Assembly: GCA_964036045.1 (NCBI GenBank)
Contig: OZ038379.1
Coordinates: 187,501,885 to 187,565,884 of the forward strand
Source: Eutreptiella sp. 'Long Island Sound 2002'
Lineage: Eukaryota; Euglenozoa; Euglenophyceae; Eutreptiales; Eutreptiaceae
DNA: 64,000 nt
Reading direction: 5' to 3'
Positions 34,346 through 45,879 of this stretch are shown here, in pieces. The notes beneath the pieces are model-generated. The model was not told the DNA's origin, ran no database searches, and worked only from the letters and a program-made list of their open reading frames with translations. Position 1 is the stretch's first letter. The number at the start of each line of letters is the position of its first letter. Both the position numbers and the translations under genes were made by a program.

Positions 34346-35190
34346 CGGGCATGGCAGGCGGCATGGTGCCGTTGGCTGGTAGGCGTCGACCTGTGCTCCC
34401 TGTTCCGTGGTGGCCCACGGCGTGGTGGTCGCCAGTTCGAGCCTTCGGGTAGCGTAGACGCCTACTCCCTGGCGGATGATTTCGGTTGCCGCTGGGACAT
34501 GCCCGCATAGTCGTTGTTTCCTTCGTGGCCTTGTGCGAAGTAGCGGTACACATATTGGAGCAGGTACGCCTTCTGTGGGTGGAATGTTGTCCATTCGACT
34601 GTCTGCCAGTCCTAGACTTGGGAGCAGCGGTGTTTAGCCGGGTAGGCGGGGGCCTCCGGTGTGGTGCTGCAGTATTCCGCCAGTTTCAGGAAGGTAATGG
34701 CTGGGTGCTTGGTGTCCCACGTTCCCCGGTGGAATCTCCATTCAACCGCGGCGCTGGGGCCGCACGCAACTGTGGCCGTGTCCTTCACCGAGGCCCGTTC
34801 GAAGTGTGTGTGCAACCACTGGTGTTGTTCCGGGGTAGCGTGGGCCGTTGGTATGTGGTGGTAGCGCGCCAGTAGCTGGAGGAGGGGCCATGGGTTGGCT
34901 AGTGCCTGGGGCCCACATCTCCAGCAAGTGGTGGGGGTGCCCGTCAGCTTGTCCTGCGACAGCGGTGGCGGACAGAAGTTGCGTGCCGTGGGTGGTGGTA
35001 GCATCCACAATTTGCCGCGCGCTCTGCCAGGTCGCAAAGTGGTTTTGAGTCCGTTGGTTGCCAGGAGGACTACTGCTGGCACCGTGGCGCCTGGTACATA
35101 CTCCACTTGTTCCGGCGGCCGGTGGTGGGCCTGGTTCCCCCGTGGTGGGGCCTGTGGTATCGGCCGCTTGTGTGCGCTCCAAAACAGGTT

Positions 35191-37178
35191 CTACGCCTCA
35201 TGTACTTCCCCATCGGTCGGCTGTGGGTATCCGGTTTGTATGGCTGCATTGCGCATGTGACTTTCCAGGACCGACATGTTGGCCCATTTCGGGTGCTGTA
35301 GGAAGGGGACATGGTGTGTGCGCACCCGCTGGAGGGCCCGCATCTGGTTCGGGGTGACTCGTACGGGGTGTAGGGTGGTGGCCACCTGATCCTGAGTGGT
35401 GGTGCTTCCCGTTGGCCCACCACCCACGTCGGTGTGTAGGACCGCCACAGGGCCGGCCTCCCTGCACGGATGGTTCGTTTGGATGACATGTTGGTGGTGG
35501 GGTAGCAGGAGTTGTAGGTGGTTCCATATGCGGGTCCCTACCTTGGTGGTGAGGCCTCGCTGGTGAAGTATGTACTGGGGGCAGGTGTTGCGATGGTACC
35601 GGGCCTCTCCAAGTGTCAGCGTGAAGACTTCCCTCACCTCCGGCTCATGATTGTGCATGAGATGGTGCAGGTGGGTCGCGGTGTGAGCTGTGTACGCATT
35701 GTTGACGAGGTGATCGGTGTTGTCCCCGTAGTTTGGTGGCGACGCCGCGCGTATCGCCGCGGGTAGTGACGTGGGTTGGTGGCCGTGGATGGTCCACGCT
35801 CGTCGTACCGTGCTAGTGGCCGCCGGTAGCATTTGTTGGGGGTGCGTTAGGTGCAAGGCCTGGAACCCTATAGCTGCGTTGAGCACGGCTTGTAGGAAGT
35901 ACGCCAGGGCCTCGATGGAGAGTGCCACGATGCGCGCAATGACTAGTGTTCGCGTTAGCTGTCGTATCAGGTTTGGTGGTAGGGTGACCCCGCTGGCGGT
36001 GGCCGCTTGTTGGACCCCCAGGTAGGTGGCCGTGCTTACTGGGGTCATCGGCAGGTCTCCGGGGCGGAGGGGCGGCGGTGGTGCGTTGTGCACCATGGTG
36101 GCAGATTTGACGTTGTGCACTAGTAGCTGGTTGCCCTCCAGATAATTGGTGACAGCGTGGAGTACTTTGTTGGCCCTGGTGTTGTCCGGGGTAGTTGGCA
36201 GGGGTTGACGGGCGGTGGCGGTCACCACCGCCATGTCATCCGCAAATGCCAGGAGCGTGGTCCGTAGGGGGTATGGTGCCACGTCCGGGTATGTGCGCTG
36301 GATGTAAAATGCCAGCGGGAGGGCAACGAGTAGGAAGACGAATGGGCGTTCCGCACCCCCTTGCGGGAATCGACTGGCGGGATGGACCCATGGGGTGGTG
36401 CCCACATCGGTTTTCACTGCATACATGCGGGTGGCAAGGTACGCTTGTAGGAAATCCTGGAAGGGGAGTCCCATATGTTCCCAGACAGCCCGTAGGAGGC
36501 GGTGCGGGGTGTTGGGGAAGGCCCCCTTGACATCCAGAGACGTGATGATGAGGCTGATCAGGTCCATGTCTACCACGGCGTCTTGCATAGATATGGCCTG
36601 TAACGGCAACCTACCCGGTATGGCTCCCCACACTGTGGGTGGTATAGCCCGGTACACTACCGGGGCCACCCGTTTGAGGATGAGCATCCATATGAGTTTG
36701 TGGCGCATGCTATGGGTCTACAGTTGTCTGGGTTCGCCCAGTCGCCTTTCTCATACAGCGGGTGTACCAGGTTCGCCCAGTCGGATGGTACGTCCATTTT
36801 TCCGATGGCGATATCCCACAGGCGCGCGGCCAAGTGTCTCTTTAGCTTTAGTGGGAGCCTGCAGTAGAGTTCCGCCGGGAGTCTGTCCACCCCCGGGGTT
36901 TTTCCCGGTTGTAGTTTGTACAGCACTTCATCGAGTTCCCGAATGGTGAATGGGTTTTGGTGCATGTCTCGTCGCTGTGTTCGGTTGTAGAGTTTCGGCA
37001 GATGCGATATCAATTCCTCCCTGTACGCTGATGACTCCTCGTCCTCGGTGTTGTGTTGGCGTTGGAAGCTGTTGAGGACGTCCTTCAGGACCACTTTGGG
37101 ATCGTTGGTCAATGTGCCGTTTTGCTGGCGTACCGCCTTGATGCCCCGGTGGCCTGTTTCCCCCAGGACCTTGTCCAC
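35191..37178 (-). pseudogene. LINE reverse transcriptase domain
   Basis: Two overlapping minus frames. The first (37178-36657) has FTIRELDEVLYKLQPGKTPG and VDRLPAELY, then VPSDWANLVHPLYEKGDWAN and NCRPIA, RT motifs 0-2. After a frame change near 36700 the second (36708-35191) has SLDVKGAFPNTPHRLL (motif A, catalytic D), FPQGGAERPFVFLLVALPLA (motif B) and LAFADDMAVVT (motif C, F-A-D-D). All three catalytic aspartates are kept. The second frame continues about 300 residues past the RT core through the thumb and a connector to a stop at 35191. Upstream, 37604-37320 adds a linker frame, with a stop before the RT. The frameshift disables the protein as read. Confidence 0.85.
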
Positions 37179-37694
37179 GTGTTTTAAGGACTTGTAGGGT
37201 TGGGGGTTTTGACAGTAGCGTCCCTGCTCTTGTGCCAGCTCCTTTCCCCGGCGGACGTGCCACTCCCTGATTTGCCGGCGTGTGGTGTCCAGCCATGCGG
37301 CAATGTCCTGGGCGCCATGCTAGGCTTGCGGGTCATGAGAGTGTACCGCTATATGTAGCGCCCGCTTCACGCGCGCTATGGCGGTAACCAGGTACCGAAG
37401 GTCCTGATGCGGGGTCGTGTCGTCTTGTGCGCACCGGTGTCCTCCGTGGAGGCCGCAGGCCGTGGCCGCTTGTCGCATGGTAAGGTTGAGGTCCGTCTCG
37501 TCCTGTTGGCCCAGGATGCGCTGCACCGTGCGGTAATACACCATCCATCTGTGTGTGTCGTGCTCGTTTGGTGGTCTAATGGGTGGTTGTTCTACGTGGT
37601 CCATGTCTTCCGTGGAGGCCGGGGGTACTTGAAGTACCTTGATTTGTACTTCCAGGGGCCGATGTCCGGTTACCTTGGACGGCAGGTCGTAGTA

Positions 37695-38405
37695 TCACGC
37701 CCGTGCTACCTCGACGTGTGCCGAGTCCGCGTAGCAGGGGTCGATGCGGAAATCTGCCGAGCCAGGTTGCGGTGGTCGGTGTGAGGGCTGGCCTCGTAGA
37801 GAGGCTGTGAGGTCCTGTAGGCCCATGTGTTGCATGGCCATTTGCACCGCTGTGTCCTCGGGCGTTTGCCGCCCCCCGCGATCGTCCGCTGATGGGGCCG
37901 CGTTGAAGTCTCCTATGATGACAGTCGGCCCCATCATGGCAAGTTGCCGGCAGGCCTCCATGAGGTGTTCGAGGAATGTCTCTGTGGCGTCTCCAAAGGG
38001 GACATGTACGTTGATGACATTCAGCTGCCACGTTGGGCCGACCAGTTCATATGCTGCCAGGCGGCCTTCTACACCCAGGTGCTGGTGGACGTGTGCTTGG
38101 ACCTCACTTTTGTGGGATATGGGCACTCCCTTGACCCATGTGGTGCGGTATTGGTGTCCTGTCCTGGTGAGGATGGGGGTTAGGCTCGGGTGGGCTGTCT
38201 GGGTTTTGAGTGCCTGTTCCTGCCACACCATGGCGTCCAGGTCACACCTCGCCATTACAGGCACGTCTTGCAGGTCTGCAGCTTTGGCCGCGTCGTATAG
38301 GGTGCCTGGTTCATTGAGGGACATGAGGTTGACGAGGGCATTGGTGACTTCGTGGGTGTGCGCCTTGGTGGCCCCTGGGGGGCCCCTTGCGCGGCGTGGT
38401 AGTAG
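37695..38405 (-). pseudogene. LINE APE-type endonuclease domain
   Basis: The open frame includes LDAMVWQEQAL with the catalytic E of endonuclease/exonuclease/phosphatase folds. It continues with LNVINVHVPFGDATETFLEH, VIIGDFNAAPSADDRGG (the G-D-F-N metal/phosphate site) and ADFRIDPCYAD followed by SAHVEV, equivalent to the terminal S-D-H region. It ends in a stop at 37695, just before the linker to the RT, which lies in another frame. This nuclease would nick target DNA to prime reverse transcription. The N-terminal part from 38723 to 38406 is in the same frame but separated by TGA. Confidence 0.8.
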
Positions 38406-38723
38406 TCATTGTCCCAGGCGCATTTTGAGGTTGATCGCTGTTGCCACCCGTTGTTCCTCGGGTATATTCGGCTCCTCCAGCCATGCCTGTGGCACATCAC
38501 CTTTCCAGACGGTGCCCGCTGGCACTTGGTTGGCGGGTGTGCGGAGCTGTACCGGGCACTCCGGGATTTGCCTGTCGTCCCAGCGTTTGGGGTTCTTTTT
38601 TCCGCTTTCTCGCCCCACTCCGGAAGAGCCTGCCATTTGATCTTGAGCTGCATGTTGCCATGTTGGCCTGGAGTGGCCGGTCTGCCCTGTATCTTGCAAT
38701 TTGTTCAGCAGTGTGTACTGCAA

Positions 38724-39209
38724 AGACTGTACTCTGTAACTTCTGGTGTGTAAACTCCAATTTACAGACCTGAGTTCTTACCAGTGAAAATGACCGAAAC
38801 ATCAAGAAAACACGTTTTGTGTGTAACTGGTAGTGCAATGTCCTTGATTTCAGATCGCTTTAAGTGTTTTTCAATCTTCCGACCACAAGCAACTGACAAT
38901 TAAGTACATTCCTTGAAGAGGTCGAATTGAAGTCTTGGCTCTCTTGAACCAAAAAACAAAGGCTGCTTGGCGCGCTTGGAGCAGGGCATGCCCCGCGTCC
39001 AAGCGCGCCAAGCGGCTTCACAGGCCTCCTTTTTGGTGTTTGGTGCCTTTTTGAGCATGTTTCGTCACGAATTGTCTGTTATAAAGATATATCTACAGAC
39101 TTCAAACATACACTTTACGTGCTATACCCACGCTTGCACCTAGTGCAACTTCACCCTTGCTTGTTCTGCCAGAAATCCGGCTCCGGCGGGTCTTTTTGCG
39201 GATAAGCCC
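38724..39209. other. spacer between LINE and Penelope-like element
   Basis: No gene. An inverted pair, GCTTGGCGCGCTTGG near 38963 and CCAAGCGCGCCAAGC near 38999, can form a long hairpin at about 38962-39014. Confidence 0.5.
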
Positions 39210-41344
39210 TTATCCGCAGAAAAACGCATTTCTGCAGATAACACTTGCCTTTCTCAATGAGGCCAAAGGTCTTAGAATTGCAAAAGACCTCATTTTACCT
39301 TTGAGAAAAGGTAGGCGTTTGGCAATACAATGTACGACACGCGGCCATGATAATTGAACAGCAGAATGATGCCACGCTCGTAGAACATGCACACGGGGGA
39401 TTCCCACCCTCCCACCACCCCCACGGACACCATCCTCGCCATTTTCGGCTTGGCTCAGCGAACAATTCACTTGTCGATCAAAAACCAAACGCTCCCTTCG
39501 GGGGATAATTACATTTGCCCTATCTTTCCAAGATAACACCATGTGTGACACCACATGGTTCGTGTAGTCCAATAGCTTCAAAGCCGTTTTCAAACGATCA
39601 AGGCACAAAATATAGAAACGTTCATGGGAGCAAATGCGCAAGTAACGGATGCACTCACCCCTCACCCAGGAACATTTAATGTGCCTCGGCAAATTCGCTC
39701 TCCACGGAATGTATGTGCATGCATGCGACTTTTTCTAGAACACACTCGTGCGTAGTGGCGCCAATGAAACCACCCAAATGTCCAAAAATGCAACCCCACA
39801 GCGACTCGCGGTGTTTTCGAAAGTGAACGAGAGATGTGGCGGGTACACCTCGGAAAGTAAAGTGTTCAAATCTCCGACCTTCAAAGACAGCGGGTGAATG
39901 GTAAAACCATCATCTATGTACCTCCAAAGCATGATGTCACGTGGGAGGGGGGACTTCTTCTCATAAGCTCTGAGGGTCAATTGCGCCCAAGAAGGCGCGC
40001 AGTTTGTCCCCATGGTGAAGCCCATGAGTTGTAGGAATATAGCAACTCCTTCATTGCGAAAAATGCAGTGTGTGAAAACCACATTCATGAGGAGTACATG
40101 TGTTCCTGGTGTTCCATATTCATATACGGGAAATCGGATTTCAAATCAACAAATCGATCCCAAGATATTTCATCAAATAAACAATGTAGAAATACACGTT
40201 CATGGCTTGAAATGGGTAGAGCATCGGATTCATGTTGGAGAAAGTAGGAGCGCCAAAAATCCATCGCCATGGATACATCACTCCAACGAAAATAAGTATA
40301 AAGACTCTCGAAGTCAAAAGTGGATATGCACCACTCCCTACGATCCGCTCCCGACCCCGGGTCCAAAGAGAAACTACGGAGGCGCTTGAGCAAGTCCAAC
40401 GTATCAAGGATGGGGGAATATGTAGGATCATGGTGGCGGTCAATTTTGAGGAGTATGGTTCCCATGGTAGCCAATAAAATGGACGACGGTGTGGTCGCCC
40501 ATCGAAACATCCCCACCACTGGTCTTGTTGGGAAGTGTCCATTGGGTTTGAGAGCAAACCCCTCCTTGTGTGTTTTTGCAAGAAGGTAGAAATTGGGGAG
40601 GCATGGTTTATGTTGAAAATCCAAAAAGTTTTGAAGAAATTCCAACATCGTGGGTGGTAGGAATGGCAAGATGACTTGTTTCAATTTTTGTTGCCAAATT
40701 TCCGCTCGCTCCTCCCACAGCCCCGCCTCGTGGACTTCCCCGACTTTCATGTACACATTGCGTCCATGTAATTGGCCATGCATGTGTGCCGAGGCTTCCC
40801 TCAAATATGCTACCTTCGAAACAACCAAAGACCCACCGTCCTTGTCCGACGCCATGACAATATGGTTAGACAAGAGTGCTTGCAACACATGGGCCTTGAA
40901 GCGAACTCCACGCACGATCCTAGTGTTGCTTAGGTGTTCAATGTATGTGCGCACCTGGTTCAACACCACTTTGAGAGAAGAGTCAATACGCCAAACCTCT
41001 TGTTGTATCTTTTCTTCAACACTCGTATTCGGGGTCGTCCCTTTCTTCACATACAAGCGCTTGTATGGAAAGTCCTCAAATGAAGGGTAGGAGTCCCTAG
41101 AGGAGTTAGGAAATTTATCATGGAAAGTTGTCCACACAAGTACACGTTTGAGGTCATCAAATTCATGGGGAATGGTCCTACTTAGCCTAGACAAAAAGCG
41201 ATTCGTATCCGGGAAGGGGACAAATTTGTTACCCAGCATGAGAAGGAGAGATAGATGTTCCGGAACCTCCGCAGTTTGATCGCCTCGAAGAGTCGGTGGC
41301 TCCTCAACAATGAACTCACGTGAGATGGCACGGTTCCGTTTCAA
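39210..41344 (-). pseudogene. Penelope-like element reverse transcriptase
   Basis: Three minus pieces form one PLE-type RT. 41344-40085 carries VMASDKDGGSLVV, FYLLAKTHKEGF, RPVVGMFRWATTP and STFDFESLYTYFRW (motif A region). 40088-39735 carries VVFTHCIF, LMGFTMGTNCAPSWAQL and LWRYIDDGFTIHP (motif C, Y-I-D-D). 39692-39210 carries HIKCSWVRGECIRYLRICSH. A one-base shift joins pieces 1 and 2 (frame 2 extends as HVLLMNVVFTH). Pieces 2 and 3 are in one frame with a single TAG, and between them is ACTYIPWRANLPRHIK, the conserved link. No GIY-YIG motif is seen after the RT. The frame lacks a convincing ATG near 41344 and may start upstream. It is inactive as read, but only two lesions were found. Confidence 0.85.
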
Positions 41345-42439
41345 TTGTCTCCATGCCTTCTTCCTTTCCTTTTTCCGTTCGGAGTTTCGCCGGACTTGCC
41401 TTGCCGCTTTCTCTTTTTCTTCTCGGTCTTGTTCTTGTTGTTGGCTTCGTTGTTTGCCTTCTTCGGTGGCCTCTTTGGACGTTTCCTTGTCTTCTTCTTG
41501 AGTTTCACACCTCTCTTTGTGGTACTTGCGGCGCCGCCGCCGGATGTGGTACCACCTTTGGGTTTCCCGTTTTTTGAGTCCTTCATTATCATCAAAGCTT
41601 GCAATGCTTCCGAAATAGCCGACACATGAAATTGAAGCGATTCATTGAGATGTGCTTGATCTCGAAATTCTTCTCTTTCCACGCCAAGCATCTTCTCAAT
41701 GTTATCGTGAATCCGTTGTTTGTTTTCCAAGTCCTTCACTCGTGCAATCCGCGCCACATTTTTGGACTCATTAAAAACTTCCCACTTTTGAGGAGTTGGT
41801 GCTTGTTTGCCTATTGGAGTAGTTGTCATCCACAAGTCGAACCGTGAGTTGTTTACCAAAAGCCACATCTTTGAGTGCATTTGCTTTGGAAGTGAAACCC
41901 GCTTCGGTGAGCATATTTGGTACGGCGTGTGGGTCATCCTCATCAATGATTCATGGATTGAGGCCCGAATCAAACTCCGCCATGAAAGAATGAATGCCCG
42001 TGAAATACTCATCATATTGTTTGATCATTTCAACCAATGTTTCGTGACACTTCGCCTTTGCTTCCACGATGTCTTTCGTAATGAGTTCAATGTGTTTCTC
42101 ATACTCCAATGTATGCACCTTGGTTTGCTCCGCGTCACCAATGATCACCGAAAGTGTCTCCTTCCCTTGCCTTAAATTTGTGAGATGTGGTTGGAAAGAA
42201 TTGTCACACTTCCAATTTAGTTTTTTCTTCCCATTCATCTTGATGCGAAGAGCGCGGTGTGCGAACAAATGTTGTAACGTGCACTTGAGAAGAGACTTGG
42301 GCACATGATTCAAATCCCAACGTTTGAAAGAACCTCCGGCTTGATCCTTTGATTTCTGCTTGCCGGTGTTGATGGTATTCTTGCCCATAAGCGCAACGTA
42401 ACGGCGGTAACGAAGCGATAAAAATGTGAAGTGGCCCAA
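41341..42439 (-). pseudogene. ORF upstream of the Penelope-like RT
   Basis: The minus frame 42439-41951 (162 codons; an internal ATG lies at 42388) ends in TGA. The same frame then stays open for about 55 codons (DEDDPHAVPNMLTEAGFTSK, NALKDVAFGKQLTVRLVDDN) to about 41795. The sense then moves to the frame ending at 41341 (ESKNVARIARVKDLENKQRI, EKMLGVEREEFRDQAHLNES, then a Lys/Arg-rich tail). The order is therefore a helical N-terminal region, a charged coiled-coil-like part and a basic C-terminus. Its last codons overlap the RT frame, which is -1 relative to it. Some endonuclease-lacking PLEs (Athena type) have an extra ORF before the RT; this may be its counterpart. No domain recognised. Confidence 0.55.
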
Positions 42440-42739
42440 TCTTTGATTGTTTCGCTCTCACTTGAGTTAGGCAAAGCCGTAACCGACCTCAAACCTCAAA
42501 CTCCACGTGGACACTGGGCAAGTCTCGGAATATGTCTATTGCATGTGCACGGGTACCATTTTCGCCCACACGTGGGGCCTCATCAGCAACACAAGCTCTA
42601 CCAAATGGAAACATGCGAATAACATATTCTACAGTTATGATCATATACACAGCACCATCGATGTTTGCTGCCACATGCATACCAGCAGAGATTTCCACGA
42701 ACAGCCCCAAAAACACTGTCTACTCCCGTTAGGGACGAT
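42440..42739. other. no recognisable gene
   Basis: Short frames only; nothing recognised. Confidence 0.3.
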
Positions 42740-42925
42740 GTTGTGACTAAATTGGACTTTGAGTCTGACCCCGATTCTGATTGCGACTCTGACCCCTCCG
42801 GTTCAAATGTCGTAACATCCAACTCCGAGTCTGAGTCGCGTTCAAGTTCGGGTTCGGAGTCGGATTCTGATTCTGATTCTGATGATACCTCTAGCAGTGA
42901 GGACTCAGATGGAATGTGTGCACCT
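42740..42925. repeat. GATTCT-type hexanucleotide repeat
   Basis: Imperfect repeats of GA-C/T-TCT/GAGTCT. The + strand translates to a Ser/Asp-rich frame (SESESRSSSGSESDSDSDSD) and the minus strand to a Ser/Glu-rich one (SSESESESDSEPELERDSDS). Both strands are open, so coding strand or coding status cannot be decided. Confidence 0.6.
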
Positions 42926-42929
42926 TGAG

Positions 42930-44391
42930 ACATTGCGGACCAGCCATGTTACATCCGGTGATGCATCTCTTGTCCATTTTGTGGTGCATGTTTTCGTGGT
43001 TTTGGGTTTCCTAGGCACCTTTTCCTTTTGCGGGGGGGGGGGGGTATACCCCACACCCCCTCCCCCCCTCCGCTCGAGCACTTCCCTGTGCTAGAGGCTG
43101 AAACATTGTGGAATCAAGATGCACATCCAATGGAGCAACTTTTGTGCAGTTTTGAATTGTCTGGCTTGTTTTATGGCTGCTTTATAAACCAAAAAGACAC
43201 AAAATGCAGAATAAGGGAAAATCGCATTTCCAACCCAGCAGGAGGTCTCAATTCACTATATTACTTGCAGACAGGCCTGTTCCATTTACCCCCCCTTCCC
43301 TCTTCGAGAAATAATCTGGTCACGGTTGGGGCCGGGGGGGGGGGGGCTCTGTGCATACCATCTGTGGTCATACTTGGGTATGCTTGGGCTATTGCTGTTT
43401 GCAGTCATTTTCGGTCCTTGGCTTCTGTCCTTACCCCCTCCACATATCCCCGCACTCACCAGTTCATTCAGCCATGCCCCCCCACCCCCCAGAGTCTTGT
43501 CCTGCCAGACGCAGGCATTGTTCTTTGCGCCCTGCAAGGAATAAATGCGCCTGCGGCCTGGAGCCAGAGCGGCAGCATTTAAGGTGAATCAGTACCTCAT
43601 CAACAGACAAATAGATCTCTATTCGTGCCATGTAGCACAGTGGGTTTGTGGATTGCAAACGATGATACGGAGCTGGCCTGTGAGGGGGTGCAAGGGGATG
43701 TAAGGGATTGCAACATGAGCCTATAAATAGTTTCAGAAAAGCCTCCCGACCCCCGGAAAGGACACAAAGCGTGGCAAAGCAAAAGGACATGGTGCCGTTG
43801 GAACCCGGGAGGGGCGGCAAGGCACGGGGGGCGTTCATGCAATGTGGCAAACCAAAAGCCCAAGCATGCGAAATCGTTTCGCTGGAATGGTGCCATTACA
43901 TCCCAAGGGAGGGGGATGAAGGACACTGTTGAGCTCGCTGACAAGATCTCCAATTCTATGGGGGCACTTTTTTCTGATAAGCGGGGATATCCCAGGGGTT
44001 GCTGGACTGTGCCAGGAACGACAATTGATGGCTGAGAGATCCGTGCTGGCGTGGGCCAACGGGTGGACAAAGCTGGTACCTAATGTTGTAGGAGAACTCT
44101 TAAACTATAGTCTAGGCGCGTGTGATTGTCCTCAGGTAAATCCATGGTCCGTCACTGCCCACAAATGAGGGGAGGGGGGCCGGGGCCAAGCCATGTTGAC
44201 AATGCCCTGACCCATTGATTTGAGCTGCATGTGGGGAGGGAGGCTAGGGCACCGTACATAAACCATCACGGACTCCAACCCAAGCAGCTGCAAATTCAGG
44301 GCGCACAGCAAACGCCGTTGGGTGCACAGTTGGGGTCAGAGGCACGGTGGCCAGGCCACAGGCTGAGAGTCCCCAGCACAGGCCCCCCCCT
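42930..44391. other. no recognisable gene; G/C runs
   Basis: G run near 43033-43045, G run near 43337-43346 and C-rich stretches near 43480. Short overlapping frames on both strands. Confidence 0.3.
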
Positions 44392-45052
44392 TCACTTGTT
44401 TCTGCAGTTGGAATCATGTCTGACGAAGTGAGTCGGGCAGCTGTCAGGGAGTTGCTGATACAAACATTGAAGGTTTGTGTCTCTGGCCAATCCAGGGGCC
44501 ATGAGGGGGCGTTGCATTTTGTATTCGGGGGCTCTGCAGCAGCGCCACTGCAGCCCATGGACGTACTGCCGGCCGGAGCCCATCAAACTCTTCACCCATG
44601 TGTTGGAATATTGGCGTTCAGGAAGGCTGCGATGGCCTACATGGCAGCGGACACTATTCGTTGTGTGTGGCAGGGGGCCTTGACCCTCTTGTGTGGCTCC
44701 AATGGCCCACTGGACAGCGGCCCTGATGGCCCGTGTGCGTTGATTGATGTTTGGTGTCTGCTCAACTGGTTGGTTTTGAAGGAGGGCTGTCAAGGCTTTG
44801 ACAAAGGGGCGTGGGTGGTGCATATGTCAGGGATTCGGGAGCATCTGCATCGCTGCATGGGCTGAGGTAACGGTTTGGGTTGTTGCTTCCTGGGCTGTGA
44901 CGTCCGCACTGTTCTTGTTTCTTCGTTTGGGGCTGGTCTTGGACTTCGGCTTGGACTTGTATCCGGACGTGTGTCTGGGCTTGGGCTGGGGCCTGGGCCT
45001 GTGGGGTGATTTGGCTAGTGCTGTGTGCCTGTGCTTGCATTGTGACACTCAC
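44392..45052 (-). other. possible Gln-rich decayed ORF
   Basis: The minus frame 45052-44762 is Gln/Pro-rich (QITPQAQAPAQAQTHVRIQV). A second minus frame, 44823-44392, continues with FVKALTALLQNQPVEQTPNI and RAIRAAVQWAIGATQEGQG. Read as one protein with a frameshift near 44820 it has a Gln-rich N-terminus and a helical part, as gag-like proteins may have, but nothing identifies it. The + strand frame 44347-44865 is equally long, so the strand is uncertain. Confidence 0.25.
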
Positions 45053-45254
45053 AGAATTTTGAAGAACGGCGCCGAGAGGAAGAATACAAGTTATCCGAGG
45101 ACATTCTTCGTATCACCGAACAGGACGTCGACATATAGAGGCCAGATCGCGTTTTCACTCAGACAGCAGATTACACAGTTTTGTAGTTTGGGTATGTGAC
45201 CTACCTTGGGAGTGAGCAGGGTGAGCCAGGGCTGCTAAATTAGAATCCGCAGAA

Positions 45255-45360
45255 TGGAAGGAGGAGGTACCCCCCCCCCCCCCGGGTCCGACCCCCCCCC
45301 TCCCCCTCCAGACCCCCGCCCCCCCCCCCCCCCCCCCCCCCCCCCTCCCCCTCTTCCAAG
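45255..45360 (+). repeat. long poly(C) cluster
   Basis: Two C runs separated by a short interruption; the second is about 28 C long (about 45317-45344). It is followed by an A-rich then T-rich stretch. On the minus strand this is poly(G) with G-quadruplex potential. Confidence 0.9.
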
Positions 45361-45879
45361 TACCCGGAAAAAAATTTTGGCCGATCCCCCAAAAAAAATT
45401 TCCGTCGCTTTCGGCGCCATTGATTTTTCTGTGCATGTATTATACCAATGACTTTTCTGTACATGGCATGTGTATGTCTGTGTTCATGTCTCTTTTGCTT
45501 TGCCCTGTCCTTGTGTCCACAGGATGCTGAATGCTTCAGTGATGGATCAATCTGCTCCTCCTCATTGGTCATCATCAGGGTTAGGGTCATCATCAACAAC
45601 CATCCAAAGCCCACCAGGAGTATGTGCAAAAAGGTTTTTTCCGGCGCCTTCGCCGCCACATATGTTGGTGAGTTATGTTACCAAGGAGGAGGGTCAACCC
45701 CCCCCCCTCCAAACCCCCCCCCCTCCTCTCTTCTAAATCAGCCCTGGGGTGAGCCAAACCCTCAATCTTGTTGCATGACCCCATGCTTTGTTGCAGGTCT
45801 CAGCCGTGAATGCGTCAGGGACGGCGACTTATGAGCCAAGGTGAAGGCAAAAGTCGACCAAAAGGTGGCCCCTTTGCTG

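Larger units (their letters stand above)
33900..38723 (-). mobile_element. LINE-type non-LTR retrotransposon (decayed)
   Basis: A minus-strand element read from about 38723 down to about 33900. In order: an N-terminal stretch, an APE-type endonuclease, RT, a long C-terminal region and an RNase H-like start. The ORF is interrupted by an in-frame TGA near 38406, frame changes near 37690 and 36700, and further breaks after 35190, so it is not active as it stands. The 3' boundary is uncertain and I saw no poly(A) or target duplication. Confidence 0.8.

Noticed and set aside
42665-42928. Ser/Asp-rich protein gene
   Set aside because: Hexanucleotide repeat gives acidic Ser-rich frames on both strands, so neither is preferred.
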